DNA of 64,000 nucleotides from Salinispora arenicola (GTDB lineage Bacteria; Actinomycetota; Actinomycetes; Mycobacteriales; Micromonosporaceae): NCBI RefSeq assembly GCF_006716065.1, contig NZ_VFOL01000001.1, positions 2,232,001 to 2,296,000 of the forward strand, read 5' to 3'. Shown piece by piece: positions 25,982 to 34,047 of this stretch (position 1 is its first letter; each line of letters starts with the position of its first letter). The notes under the pieces were generated by a model. It saw only the letters and a program-made list of their open reading frames with translations, ran no database searches and was not told where the DNA came from. The position numbers and the translations under genes were made by a program.

Positions 25982-26743
25982 GTGGCCCGCAACCGAGCCC
26001 GTAAGGCTGACCGCCGCGCGAACGCGATCGATGCAGGGGTACCGTACAGTAAGGTGCCGACGAACCGGCGAGACGACGGCCCGCAGCTGCAGCCGTGCTG
26101 GGAAGGGTGTCAGTCGCAGTACCTGGCCTGGCGCAACGCGTCAGGATCGATGTCTTGGTGCGCGTGGGGTGATCATCCGGTCTGCATGGACTGCCAGCGT
26201 CGCCCGGTCATCGACGGTTCACTGTCTGCGCTGACTGCGCCGCCGAACAGACCCGCCGCCGCGTCGACCAGCTCCGCGAGAACCTTAAGCGCTGCCGCGG
26301 GCGAGTGCATCTCCGTCGAGCGTCTCCTCGTCCAGACGCAGCCCGGACGGAGCGTAGACCTGGCAGACTCCGCCTCGTTCTCGTGTGCGCACTGCGACAA
26401 TTTGGGCTGCCTGTCGTGCACCTCGGTGCCGGTCTCCGAATCGCTGGAGTTCTGCGGCCTGTGCGGCGAGCAGCTGGATGCGGAGATGGCCGGGCAGATG
26501 TTTCCAGACGACCTGCCCTGGGCCGGACACCGCCGCAGCGAGTTGGGCGCCGAGCTCATGAGCCTCGTCGCGTTGATCAGGCGGCTGTCCGGGTTGCCAT
26601 TCGACGTGGTCAGCGGCCGTCTCAACCAGGCCATGAAGGTCGCCCGGCGAGCCGACGCCGGCGCTGAGCAGTTGTGTGCCGGAATCCGCGCCGCCCGGTT
26701 GTGGCTGAGCGCGCTCACCGCATCGCACCGTGACGCATGCTAG
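25982..26743 (+). CDS. Cysteine-rich (zinc-finger-like) hypothetical protein
   Basis: 253 residues from GTG 25982 with ggaggaga ideally placed upstream; the open frame reaches back to 25760 without coding character. The N-terminus is basic (ARNRARKADRRANAIDAG). Cys pairs follow in CWEGC, CMDC, CAHCDNLGCLSC and CGLCG, suggesting two or three zinc ribbons, then a helical C-terminal third. It is located just upstream of attachment-site copy 2, so it belongs to the left-hand integrated element. Function unknown. Confidence 0.6.
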   Translation: MARNRARKADRRANAIDAGVPYSKVPTNRRDDGPQLQPCWEGCQSQYLAWRNASGSMSWCAWGDHPVCMDCQRRPVIDGSLSALTAPPNRPAAASTSSARTLSAAAGECISVERLLVQTQPGRSVDLADSASFSCAHCDNLGCLSCTSVPVSESLEFCGLCGEQLDAEMAGQMFPDDLPWAGHRRSELGAELMSLVALIRRLSGLPFDVVSGRLNQAMKVARRADAGAEQLCAGIRAARLWLSALTASHRDAC

Positions 26744-26925
26744 GTGCCTGCTTGTGGGTGACGGCGATCGCGGCAACGGTCAACGGTGCCCCCCGTTTAC
26801 CCCCCGAAAACCCCGGCCAAGGGTCCACTGCGTGTCACAAGCGCTGATAAGTCGACGATCACGTCTGTGCAGGTCAACGATGGATTCTGACGATCGATGA
26901 CATGTCAGAGAGCGTGACGTTCGGT

Positions 26926-27208
26926 AAGCGTAGGTCGACGGTTCGATTCCGTCAGGCGGCTCGGGACAACGAAGGGCCTGGTCACACCGCTGACCAGGCC
27001 CTTCGTCATGTCTGGGGCCGAGTCATTGTGATCAAATGCATCGTATGATCACTATCTGAGGACAAGTCTGAGGACACAGCTACCCAGCGCTCTTCCGAGC
27101 CCGATGCTCGGCAAGATCGGACACGGGGCGGAATAACGCTGCCTCCGCTGCCTCCGCGGCGCGTCTTGCCTGACCGAGACTCGGTGCCGCATACCGACGG
27201 GCGGTCCG
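26926..27208 (+). repeat. Left direct repeat with attachment-site copy 2 and integrase 3-prime remnant
   Basis: Begins with the tRNA-derived core (26926-26962), then a 16-bp hairpin, then the 3-prime end of a tyrosine integrase on the minus strand (LFRPVSDLAEHRARK, stop near 27078). The same order, with strong but not perfect identity, is found at 38099-38380. At about 27208 the left copy switches to endolysin-like sequence. The repeats flank an 11-kb element. Confidence 0.8.
26969..27006 (+). terminator. Hairpin after attachment-site copy 2
   Basis: 16-bp perfect stem acgaagggcctggtca / tgaccaggcccttcgt with a six-base loop, seven bases after the tRNA-like core. Confidence 0.8.
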
Positions 27209-27333
27209 ACGGGCTCTACGGGCCGGAGTACCGGGAGCTGATCAAGGCGTTCCAGGCGGACCAGGGTCTCAGCAGGGATGGGCTGCTGGGCCGCAAGACG
27301 TGGGACGCCGCCTACCGCAACCCAATCCGATAG
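27205..27333 (+). pseudogene. Peptidoglycan-binding (phage lysin-like) C-terminal fragment
   Basis: The frame reads DGLYGPEYRELIKAFQADQG then LSRDGLLGRKTWDAAYRNPI and stops at 27333: a single peptidoglycan-binding type-1 repeat as found at the C-terminus of actinophage lysins. The N-terminal part is missing at the junction with the integrase remnant. A longer but frameshifted copy is at 36325-36778 on the other strand. Confidence 0.7.
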
Positions 27334-27351
27334 CCCGCTGGGAGATCCACG

Positions 27352-27648
27352 GTGGAGACGCTGCTCTATGGGGCGGCGGCGATCGTCGCCATCGGCGCCG
27401 CCGCCCAAGTACTGCACAAGGTCGTCCTAGGTGCGCGCCGGGTGTCCCGGCTCGTCGACGACCTGCTCGGCGAGCCACCCCGCCCCGGCCTACTCGACGG
27501 CCGCCCGGGACTCATGGCCCGGGTGGTCCGCATCGAGGGCCGCCTGGACGCCCTCGAGGAACTGCGCCCCAACGGCGGTAGCTCACTCAAGGACCAGATC
27601 GACCGGATCGCCCAGGCCACCGGCGCCGACCAAGCCGAAGTGAGGTGA
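27352..27648 (+). CDS. Small phage-type membrane protein (holin-like position)
   Basis: 98 residues from GTG 27352. One N-terminal hydrophobic segment (LLYGAAAIVAIGAAAQVLHK) is followed by a charged, helical region (RRVSRLVDDLLGEPPRPG, RIEGRLDALEELRPNGG). It lies 18 bases after the lysin-like gene, as in actinophage lysis cassettes, so a holin or lysis-accessory role is possible but unproven. An inverted, frameshifted paralog is at 36010-36316. Confidence 0.6.
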   Translation: METLLYGAAAIVAIGAAAQVLHKVVLGARRVSRLVDDLLGEPPRPGLLDGRPGLMARVVRIEGRLDALEELRPNGGSSLKDQIDRIAQATGADQAEVR

Positions 27649-27730
27649 CCGCGTGGGAGCAGCGGAGGGATCCCGCCCTCACCGGCGAGCGGCGAGGACG
27701 GGACCCCTCGAAGATCCGCGGCTCGGGTTT

Positions 27731-29146
27731 CTATCCGGCGCAGCCGGGTACGTCCACGCAGTTGTTCGGCGAGTTCTTGGCCACGACGGTGCCGGTGGCG
27801 GTGTTCAACTCGACCGTGCCTTCGTCGTTGAAGATGCCCCCGCCGTTGGCTATGGCGAGGTTGTCGACGACCGCTGTGTTGAAGAGTGTGAGCACGTCGT
27901 CGTCGTCGTTGAAGAGACCGCCACCCCGATTCGCTGTGTTGCCGGTGACCTTCGTGTTAAAGAGTGTCGTATCACCTAGGTTGACGACGCCTCCGCCAGT
28001 GCCTGCACTGGCAGTGTTGGCCTTGATGATGCTGTCTGTGACGGTCACGGAGCCGTCCTCGGAGTGCAGCCCCCCGCCACCTCCGCTGACAGCGGTATTG
28101 GCAGCGAGGATGCTCCTGCGCACAGCCAGCTGGCTAAAATTGAGGAAAATGCCTCCACCATCGACGCTTGCGGTGTTCCGTGTGATACGAGTGTCGAGGA
28201 TTGTGCCGATGACCCCATCGTCGATGAACATTCCGGCACCCTGATTTGACTGGTTGCCGGAAATGGTGCTGTGCCCTACCTGTACCGTTCCGCCGACGCT
28301 CGCGATCCCGCCGCCCCCGGAGGAGGCGTTGTTCGCCTCGACGTGGGATTTCTTGATAGTGAGCAGACCTGTGGTGTAGATTCCGCCGCCAGACAGGCCG
28401 GCGGTGTTTCGGTTGACAGTGGACTTTACGATGGTGGTTATGCCGTGGTTGGTGATGCCGCCACCGTCACCGTTGCTGGCGATATTCCGAATAATTTTGC
28501 TGTGGTTGATGGTGGCGGCGCCGCCCGCATTAACGAGAATGCCGCCACCGTTGCTTCCATCGTCGGAGATTTGTCCGCCGGTGATGGTCAGCTTGTGGAG
28601 GGTGAGGTCGCCGCCGACCTCGACAGTCAGGATTCTGAATTGGTCGGCGGCGGCGGCGCGTTTGATGGTGGTGTGTTTGCCGCCGTTGAGGGTGATCGGG
28701 GTGGTGATCGCGGGCAGGCCGGCGCCGTCGATGTTGGTGGTAAGCAGGTAGGTGCATTTTGGGGCGAGGTCGAGCACGGCGCCGCCGCGGGCGTTGGCGT
28801 GGTTGATCGCGGCGATCAGGGCGTCCGCCTTACACGGGACGGGTACGCCCTTCGGCTTCTTGCCCTTGCCCTTGTCTTTGTCGCCTGTGCTCTTGTCCTT
28901 GGCTTTGTCGTGGTGTTTGCCGTCATCGCGGTGACCGCGTTCACCGTCGGCGGAGGGCCGGTCCGGCGTCTCAGGCCGGACACTGGTGAGGGCGCGTGCG
29001 ACAACGTCAGTGGCCGGAAGGACGGCAACGCCCACAGCGGTCAGGGCCAGGCCGGTCATCCCGGCCAGCCCAGCGGCCCACCATCGTGACCTCGCTCGGC
29101 GTCCACCGGACCTATCTGGTTCGTGTTCGTGGTGCTGATGGTTCAT
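27731..29146 (-). CDS. Secreted right-handed parallel beta-helix protein (paralog 1)
   Basis: 471 residues from ATG 29146 with gggggaagg upstream. The N-terminus is MNHQHHEHEPDRSGGRRARS and a hydrophobic signal segment (WWAAGLAGMTGLALTAVGVA). A Lys/Asp/Gly-rich linker and a conserved cap (VPVPCKADALIAAINHANAR, PKCTYLL, PITLNGGKHTTI) follow, then about ten rungs rich in GGGI and Asn (HSKIIRNIASNGDGGGITNH). The end NNCVDVPGC adds two Cys to those of the cap. The fold is that of pectate-lyase-like or Pmp-like repeat proteins, but no catalytic site is evident; a surface or binding role is likelier. Six paralogs are in this window. Confidence 0.85.
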   Translation of the reverse strand: MNHQHHEHEPDRSGGRRARSRWWAAGLAGMTGLALTAVGVAVLPATDVVARALTSVRPETPDRPSADGERGHRDDGKHHDKAKDKSTGDKDKGKGKKPKGVPVPCKADALIAAINHANARGGAVLDLAPKCTYLLTTNIDGAGLPAITTPITLNGGKHTTIKRAAAADQFRILTVEVGGDLTLHKLTITGGQISDDGSNGGGILVNAGGAATINHSKIIRNIASNGDGGGITNHGITTIVKSTVNRNTAGLSGGGIYTTGLLTIKKSHVEANNASSGGGGIASVGGTVQVGHSTISGNQSNQGAGMFIDDGVIGTILDTRITRNTASVDGGGIFLNFSQLAVRRSILAANTAVSGGGGGLHSEDGSVTVTDSIIKANTASAGTGGGVVNLGDTTLFNTKVTGNTANRGGGLFNDDDDVLTLFNTAVVDNLAIANGGGIFNDEGTVELNTATGTVVAKNSPNNCVDVPGCAG

Positions 29147-29275
29147 GCGGTCTGGGTGTCCTTCCCCCGTGAACGGCGAGGAACACCGCCACCACCCCGG
29201 GTCAGGCGGCTCCTCGGCTACCAGGCAGGCGATAGCAACCAACCCGAGCTAAACCGACACCAACCCCATCAAGAC
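29147..29275 (-). promoter_or_regulatory. Structured 5-prime leader of beta-helix paralog 1
   Basis: Read on the minus strand: tgtcggtttagc, then gttgctatc-gcctgcct-ggtagcc (hairpin P1, one U-G pair), then gaggagccgcc ... ggcggtgttcctc (hairpin P2), then gccgttcacgggggaagg with the ribosome binding site. Shared with five other leaders. Confidence 0.65.
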
Positions 29276-29352
29276 ATGAACACGAAAAACATGCCTGAAC
29301 GAGACATCGTCACTGATACCAGACTCGCAGCCCTACCCCAGGAGGAGCCCCC

Positions 29353-29799
29353 ATGACCCACGACTACCTGATCTCACGGATCCGCACCACCGTCCCCGCC
29401 GCCGTCGGCGCCCTCCTCGCCTGGCTCGCCTCGGCGGCGGGAATCGTCCTCGACGGCGACTCCTCCACCGCCCTCACCGCAGGCGTGGTCGCGTTGGCGA
29501 TGGCCGGCTACTACGCCCTCATCCGGGTGGCCGAGGCACGCTGGCCGTGGCTGGGTGTCCTCCTCGGTACGCCGGCCGCACCCACGTACGAGATGTCGGC
29601 CGGTAGGGTCGTCGATGCGGTGCCGCCGGTGACCGAGCCAGCCGCAATCACGACACGAAGCGGCCCCGCCCTCCCGACCGGGGAGAGCGGGGCCGCTTTG
29701 TCACATGGTGGGCTCACCTTGAGTCGTCGAGGGTCCAGGTGTGTGGTCCGTCGGGTGTGTCGATCCAGATGGTGTGGGTGCCGTCGCAATCGATGGTGA
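29353..29799 (+). CDS. Small two-helix membrane protein (holin-like), C-terminus uncertain
   Basis: ATG 29353 follows aggaggagccccc, an excellent ribosome binding site. Two hydrophobic segments (TTVPAAVGALLAWLASAAGI and ALTAGVVALAMAGYYALIRV) flank a short loop (VLDGDSSTA). The plausible product ends near residue 100 (MSAGRVVDAVPPVTEPA). The frame stays open through a terminator hairpin and into the 3-prime end of the opposing methyltransferase gene, so the natural stop may have been lost. Degenerate copies lie at 43868-44010 and 59810-59870, also near secreted-protein genes. Holin function is a guess from size and topology. Confidence 0.6.
   Translation: MTHDYLISRIRTTVPAAVGALLAWLASAAGIVLDGDSSTALTAGVVALAMAGYYALIRVAEARWPWLGVLLGTPAAPTYEMSAGRVVDAVPPVTEPAAITTRSGPALPTGESGAALSHGGLTLSRRGSRCVVRRVCRSRWCGCRRNRW
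29658..29698. terminator. Bidirectional terminator between membrane protein and graspetide operon
   Basis: 12-bp stem aagcggccccgc / gcggggccgctt with an inner ctccc/gggag stem and a following ttt. It lies at the convergence of the plus-strand membrane gene and the minus-strand tgm operon. Confidence 0.85.
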
Positions 29800-30868
29800 G
29801 GCCCAGGTGGTCGTGGGTGGGGCGGCCTGCGCTATCCCATCGGCGGCATGCGGTGGTTACGGCGTGCCATATCTGACGTGGCCCGCTTTGCGCGACGGTG
29901 ACGGTTGGGCCCTGGGTGTGGATGCGTGCCCAGGATCCGGTGTCGGCGTCGACGAGGCAGTGGACCTCTTCGCCGTCGGGGAGCAGGGTGCATTGGTAGA
30001 TGCTGGGTTCGGCGAGCCGCCACCAGAATTCGCCGTGTGGGTCGGTGAACAGTGCGACATCGCGGGGGTTGCCGGGTGATGTGGTGCCGGTGCCGCCCAT
30101 GCAGAGGGACACCATGTCGGCCACGGTCGGGCCGACCGGCCCGTCGGCGGGTCGGGCCTCGATGAACGCGGCGACCTGGGGGAGGAACCGGCCGTGACCT
30201 GCGCCGTTGTTGTCTATTCGCAGCGGTACGACTCCGTAGGACAGGTTGGCCAGGAGCAGCCCGCCTGGTGTGGTGTGTCGGAGCCAGGCCGCGGGGACTC
30301 GGCGCACCGAGCAGGTGGCGATCAGCCGGTCATACGGGGCCCGCTGCGGGTATCCGGCCAGGCCGTCCGCGGTGACCACGGTCGGTCGGTAGCCGGCGTG
30401 GTCGAGGGCGGTGGCGGCGGTGGCGACCAGGTGCGGGTCGATGTCGATGGAGGTGACCGCGTGGTCGCCGAGTAGATGGGCCAGGAGGGCGGCGTTGTAG
30501 CCGGTGCCGGTGCCGATCTCCAGTACGGTCATGCCGGGGTGTAGGTCGAGGGCTTCCAGCATCACCGCCATTACCCCGGGTTGGGTGGATGAGCTGGTCG
30601 GCCTTCCGTCGGTGCTGATCTGGGTGACGATCGCTTCGTCGCCGTAGACGGCGGCGAGGTAGGCGTCCTGGTGCTCCGGCCGGGTGGCGTGCAGCACATC
30701 ACCGACCTGCCCGTGGGAGTTCACGTCGTAGACGGCGGGGGCGAACGGGTGGCGGGGTACCGACGCGAACGCTCCCGCCACGGTGGGGCTGGTCAGATGT
30801 CCTGTGGTGTGTAGTCGGGCGACGAGGTGTTGTCGTCGTTGCCGGTAGCCGGCGTCGGTGAGGGTCAC
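29714..30868 (-). CDS. tgmC: Graspetide-associated PIMT-like O-methyltransferase
   Basis: 384 residues from GTG 30868, which overlaps the ATP-grasp stop as GTGA. The N-terminal half is a protein-L-isoaspartate methyltransferase fold: PRHPFAPAVYDV, the STQPGVMAVMLEAL region and the SAM loop VLEIGTGTGYNAALL, then SIDIDPHLVATA. The C-terminal half is the extra domain typical of RiPP-associated members (WYL-like end GLTIDCDGTHTIWIDTPDGP). In characterised graspetides such as fuscimiditide, this partner methylates a core Asp, which collapses to an aspartimide. It is the last gene of the operon. Confidence 0.88.
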   Translation of the reverse strand: MTLTDAGYRQRRQHLVARLHTTGHLTSPTVAGAFASVPRHPFAPAVYDVNSHGQVGDVLHATRPEHQDAYLAAVYGDEAIVTQISTDGRPTSSSTQPGVMAVMLEALDLHPGMTVLEIGTGTGYNAALLAHLLGDHAVTSIDIDPHLVATAATALDHAGYRPTVVTADGLAGYPQRAPYDRLIATCSVRRVPAAWLRHTTPGGLLLANLSYGVVPLRIDNNGAGHGRFLPQVAAFIEARPADGPVGPTVADMVSLCMGGTGTTSPGNPRDVALFTDPHGEFWWRLAEPSIYQCTLLPDGEEVHCLVDADTGSWARIHTQGPTVTVAQSGPRQIWHAVTTACRRWDSAGRPTHDHLGLTIDCDGTHTIWIDTPDGPHTWTLDDSR

Positions 30869-31821
30869 GGCGTCTCCAGGTACTCGGCGATCGCGGTGGC
30901 GATGGGCAGTCCCGTCTCGGCTTCGATCCAGGCCCACTGACCGCCAGGGTTCACCTCTAGAAACACGTGGTCGCCGGTCGGGGTGACGATCAGGTCGATC
31001 GCGGCGAACGCGAGTCCCAAGGCGTTGGTCAGGGACAGGAGCTGGTCGGTGAGTGTGTCGGGCAGCGTGACCGGCGCGTAGGTGAGGTTGTCGTAGTCGG
31101 TGCGCCAGTCGATGCGGGCGGCGTCGGAGTGCGCGTCGATGCGGGCGGCGAACACGCGTCGCCCGATGACGGTGACGCGTAGCTCGTGGTCTTTCGGTAT
31201 CTGGTGTTGGAAGAGGTGCGCGGTGCCGGTGACCGCGTCAGTGATCTGCTCGGCGGTCACCGGGGTGGTGGCCAGCGCCATCAGGTGCCCGGTGTCGGTG
31301 TCGAGGTAGGGCCGCACACGCAGTGGTTTGTAGATGGCCCCGTCGGGAGCGGCAGCGACGAAGGCCCTCGCTGCCCGCGCCTCGTTGGTGATCACCGTGC
31401 GGGGGGTGGTCAGGCCGCAGCGGGCCGCGACGGCGAGTTGCACGGGTTTGTAGTCCGCCGCCGCCATGCGGTGGGGATGGTTGACCCACTGCACCGGCAG
31501 CGCCGCTACCAGGCCACCGAATCCCATCCGGGCTTCCTGGGTGGCCCACCGCCGCTCGTAGTCGTCGAGGCCATCGGCTAGCTGGAACGGGCTGGGTCGC
31601 CGGTAGTAGACCGCGCTGACATCCTCGATCCGGGTTTGCCGGTGGGCGTCGGTGAGGACACCCGACCAGCCGCCCTGACCGCTGTTCTCAGCGGCCAGGG
31701 CGAGGGACTGAGGGAAGTCACCGGTGTCGACGCGATGTACCTTCGCGTCTCGGTTGTGCAGTGCGGTGATGACCAGGTCGGCGGTCACGTCTCGTGGCTC
31801 GGTCAACACCAGGATCGTCAT
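30865..31821 (-). CDS. tgmB: ATP-grasp ribosomal peptide maturase (graspetide macrocyclase)
   Basis: 318 residues from ATG 31821, four bases after the precursor stop; the open frame to 31944 runs antisense-like through the precursor gene. An N-terminal pre-ATP-grasp domain contains AVYYRRPSPFQL. The ATP-grasp core has KPLRVRPYLDTDTGHL, TAHLFQHQIPKDHELRVTVI, and the metal/ATP site FLEVNPGGQWAWIE. The enzyme activates Asp or Glu side chains of the core peptide as acyl-phosphates and forms ester bonds with Thr/Ser (or amides with Lys). It recognises the precursor's leader. Coupled to the methyltransferase by overlap. Confidence 0.9.
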   Translation of the reverse strand: MTILVLTEPRDVTADLVITALHNRDAKVHRVDTGDFPQSLALAAENSGQGGWSGVLTDAHRQTRIEDVSAVYYRRPSPFQLADGLDDYERRWATQEARMGFGGLVAALPVQWVNHPHRMAAADYKPVQLAVAARCGLTTPRTVITNEARAARAFVAAAPDGAIYKPLRVRPYLDTDTGHLMALATTPVTAEQITDAVTGTAHLFQHQIPKDHELRVTVIGRRVFAARIDAHSDAARIDWRTDYDNLTYAPVTLPDTLTDQLLSLTNALGLAFAAIDLIVTPTGDHVFLEVNPGGQWAWIEAETGLPIATAIAEYLETP

Positions 31822-31825
31822 CGCG

Positions 31826-32122
31826 TCAGTCCTGGTAGGTGTCCGGGGTGGAATCGTTGAAGTTCTGGTGGTCGTAGGAGGTCTTACTGTTCGTGGTGAC
31901 CTTCTGCGTGGTCTGCGGCTTACCCAGAGCGACACCGTCGACACCGATCACGGTCTGCGTCACCGGGTCGAGGCGAGCGTCGGCCAGGTCAACCACCGGA
32001 ACCTCGTCACCGACCTGCGTCGACAGAGTCAACCCGAACGGGCGAGCGGTGGTTACCCGCCCCTGCTCGGTACGACCGTCGTACAGCGGCAGCAGGCAAC
32101 GGTCCGGGGCGAACGTCGTCAT
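31826..32122 (-). CDS. tgmA: Graspetide precursor peptide (ATP-grasp-modified RiPP)
   Basis: 98 residues from ATG 32122, with ggagg six bases upstream. The leader contains the family motif ARPFGLTLS (residues 26-34). The C-terminal core (about 72-98) is rich in acceptors and donors: Thr/Ser at 76, 77, 79, 81, 82, 91, 92 and 95, and Asp at 84, 90, 94 and 98 (DHQNFNDSTPDTYQD). Side-chain ester rings between these Thr/Ser and Asp residues are expected, and one Asp may become an aspartimide. It sits directly before the maturase. Exact ring pattern and cleavage site cannot be read from sequence. Confidence 0.88.
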   Translation of the reverse strand: MTTFAPDRCLLPLYDGRTEQGRVTTARPFGLTLSTQVGDEVPVVDLADARLDPVTQTVIGVDGVALGKPQTTQKVTTNSKTSYDHQNFNDSTPDTYQD

Positions 32123-32145
32123 AACGACCTCCATCATTGAGGGGT

Positions 32146-32244
32146 TTACCTTGCGACTTGTGGTGCTCGGAGCAGGTCATGGGTGCAGCGCCGCAGGGTT
32201 CCGCACGCCGGGCAGCGGCGGACGGTCGCCTCGGCCGGGCTCAC
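32146..32244 (-). CDS. 32-residue CPACG peptide of the small-ORF cassette
   Basis: Starts at GTG 32244, overlapping the previous stop as GTGA. It reads MSPAEATVRRCPACGTLRRC then THDLLRAPQVAR. Cys spacing CxxC-x5-C suggests a metal-binding knuckle. It ends 24 bases before the precursor start, so it is cotranscribed with tgmA. No known family. Confidence 0.55.
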   Translation of the reverse strand: MSPAEATVRRCPACGTLRRCTHDLLRAPQVAR

Positions 32245-32471
32245 CGCCGGCCCCCGGCGCGTTGCGGGGGCACCCAATTGCCCTGGCCGACCGAGGTGAG
32301 GTAGTCGTATGCGGTGTCGGTGGGCGGGCACGGCCACCCGCAACCGCACACCGGGCACCGGTCCACCCGCGGCCAGTGTTCGCCGATGATCCGCCTCGCG
32401 GACACGATCATCCGGTTCCGCAACTGCGCTGGTGATAGGCCGATCGGGGCGGGCCGGGCGTGGGTGGCCAT
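32241..32471 (-). CDS. 76-residue CPVCG protein of the small-ORF cassette
   Basis: Starts at ATG 32471, overlapping the upstream stop (TGATG). An N-terminal helix (GLSPAQLRNRMIVSARRIIG) precedes the Cys motif RCPVCGCGWPCPPTDTAYDY and the end SVGQGNWVPPQ. The Cys residues could bind one zinc. Paralogs are the partial ORF at 1-147 and a frameshifted relic at 50590-50827 (GLSSVQLRHQMIAIESVRRI). Its constant place between an XRE/TPR regulator and RiPP genes suggests a regulatory or accessory role; this is inference. Confidence 0.65.
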   Translation of the reverse strand: MATHARPAPIGLSPAQLRNRMIVSARRIIGEHWPRVDRCPVCGCGWPCPPTDTAYDYLTSVGQGNWVPPQRAGGRR

Positions 32472-32650
32472 CACCGACGGCATGCCCGCTGCCGGGCCAA
32501 CCGGGTCATCAACGGCCGCGAATCGAGGATCACCGTCGGCTGGTCGCGCAGCGGCCGGTAGGCGCCAGCCCGCGCCGTGTACACGGTGGCGGGACCGGTC
32601 GCATCCAACCGCCCGGAACGGCGACGTCGTTGGCGGAACAGCCGGAACAT
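32471..32650 (-). CDS. 59-residue conserved protein of the small-ORF cassette
   Basis: ATG 32650 to TGA 32471-32473. It begins MFRLFRQRRRRSGRL and contains LDATGPATVYTARAGAY and TVILDSRPLMTRLARQRA, nearly the same as the protein at 144-386. Basic N-terminus, no Cys, no recognised domain. It is the first gene after the regulator's terminator hairpin and is coupled to the next ORF by TGATG. Confidence 0.65.
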   Translation of the reverse strand: MFRLFRQRRRRSGRLDATGPATVYTARAGAYRPLRDQPTVILDSRPLMTRLARQRACRR

Positions 32651-32676
32651 GCGCGTACTCCCTCACCCTCGATGGC

Positions 32677-32717
32677 CCCAGTCACCCGACACAACGGGAT
32701 AGCGCCGGGTGACTGGG
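32677..32717 (-). terminator. Hairpin between the XRE gene and the graspetide operon
   Basis: 12-bp perfect stem cccagtcacccg / cgggtgactggg with a 17-base loop, 98 bases after the regulator's stop and 27 bases before the first small ORF. It could end the regulator transcript or act as an attenuator in the operon leader. Confidence 0.65.
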
Positions 32718-32814
32718 ACGTCACCTCGAGGATGCGGAGTGGATTAGTGATGCTCCAGGTACGCTTCGTGCCACAAACAAGAGTCGATGGAGCTACTCGG
32801 ACAGGTTGTACGAC

Positions 32815-34047
32815 TCAGGTCGTACAACCCACCAGCGAGGCGAGATCGGCCAGCTCAGCGGACATCGCACGCCGACGGCGCTCCGTGATCGACTGCACGA
32901 TGTCCCGCGCGTACCGCTGCTGCCGCAGCCACGCCGGCGCGTACTCTCGCAGCTCCACCAGCGTGTTGGTCGCCTCTGGATACCGCCGCTGCTGCGCGTA
33001 CGCCCACGCCACATCCAAACGATGCCGCTGCCAACTCGACCCCACCGGCGTCGGCCCCGGTGGCACCAGTCTCGCCAGATCAAGGACACGATCAGGGTCA
33101 TCGGCGACCGCCGCGTTCTCGGCCCGCTGCATCTGCACACGGTGCGTGTCGAACCCACCCACCATCATCAAATGCCCGGACTCGGGGCGCCGCTCGCCAA
33201 TTCGGACCGCAGCAGCATGAGCAGCGTCCACCACCTCGGCGGCAGTATCCGGCTGATTGTCACGAGCGTAGGCGGCAGCAGCGCCCATCAGCAGCCACCC
33301 CCACGCGGACAACTCCGCAGGCGCGGCCCGCCGAAACTGCGGCTCGATCTGGTCGGCAGTCGAGATGGCCAGCTCGGTAGCCTCCGCTAGGCGCCCCTGC
33401 CGCATCAACAGCCAGCACATTCCCTGGATCACCGTCGCCCCAACCACTCGGTCGCCGGCCCGATGGGCAGCGTCCAACGCCTCGGTAAGGGCTATCTGGG
33501 CCAGGTCGCCGGCGCGTAGCTGGATCAGGAGATTCCCGGTGAGGTGGCGGCTCCGAGCGAGCAGGGCATATGCAGCGGGTCGGTCAGCGTCTGATGCGGT
33601 CTCCGCGGTGACACGAGCGTCCAGTAGCAGCGTCGGCAGCGCCGTCAACGTCGCCGCGTAGTCATTGCTCTGATACAGGCGGTCGATCGTTCCCAACCGC
33701 ACACGAAGCGAATCGAGAGGCAGCGGATCCCCGGTCGGCGCCGGCGAGAGGGCGCCCGTAAGGCCACGCACAGGGGCGACCGCCCGTCGAATCTCGGCCA
33801 GCGACAATGGTCGGTGGTCCGGCTCGTTACGGGCCGCCGCCCGCGACGCGTCCCCGATCAACGCTGTTGTAGGTACCGCCAGCGCTCGGGCGAGAGCATG
33901 CAGGGTGTCCAGCCGGGCCGAGTCACGGGCTCCCTGCTCTAACTTGCGGATGATCTCAACACTGACGCCTGATGTTTCCGCGAGTTGCTCCTGCGTGACT
34001 TTGCTCTGACGCCGCAATCGAGCGAGGTGCTCACCGACAGATGCCAT
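32815..34047 (-). CDS. XRE-family regulator with TPR domain (graspetide cluster)
   Basis: 410 residues from ATG 34047 (MASVGEHLARLRRQSKV); the open frame to 34140 is not conserved. Residues 3-60 are a canonical XRE helix-turn-helix (TQEQLAETSGVSVEIIRKLE). The rest is TPR-like helices (LLARSRHLTGNLLIQLRAGD, AWAYAQQRRYPEATNTLVEL). Such regulators often control adjacent RiPP genes, possibly sensing a peptide. It lies on the same strand, upstream of the small-ORF cassette and tgmABC. Confidence 0.88.
   Translation of the reverse strand: MASVGEHLARLRRQSKVTQEQLAETSGVSVEIIRKLEQGARDSARLDTLHALARALAVPTTALIGDASRAAARNEPDHRPLSLAEIRRAVAPVRGLTGALSPAPTGDPLPLDSLRVRLGTIDRLYQSNDYAATLTALPTLLLDARVTAETASDADRPAAYALLARSRHLTGNLLIQLRAGDLAQIALTEALDAAHRAGDRVVGATVIQGMCWLLMRQGRLAEATELAISTADQIEPQFRRAAPAELSAWGWLLMGAAAAYARDNQPDTAAEVVDAAHAAAVRIGERRPESGHLMMVGGFDTHRVQMQRAENAAVADDPDRVLDLARLVPPGPTPVGSSWQRHRLDVAWAYAQQRRYPEATNTLVELREYAPAWLRQQRYARDIVQSITERRRRAMSAELADLASLVGCTT

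Larger units (their letters stand above)
27205..29275 (+). repeat. Left arm of a large imperfect inverted repeat
   Basis: The order lysin fragment, holin-like gene, convergent beta-helix gene and its leader is repeated in reverse at 34440-36450. Similarity is visible at DNA level through the intergenic bases between the holin-like gene and the beta-helix stop (tgaccgcgtgg, ggatcccgccctca, ctcgggtttctatccggcgc). The arms enclose the graspetide cluster. Confidence 0.75.

Noticed and set aside
28271..29089. Plus-strand ORFs rich in Val/Gly/Asp opposite beta-helix genes (also near 56382-57668 and 58190-59182)
   Set aside because: Antisense frames of the GGG-rich rungs; no ribosome binding site or homology.
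29147..29275. Assignment of the shared leader to the ydaO (c-di-AMP) or c-di-GMP riboswitch
   Set aside because: Some words look similar (ggttgc, gaggag, ggggaa), but the order and conserved core of those classes could not be matched by eye.
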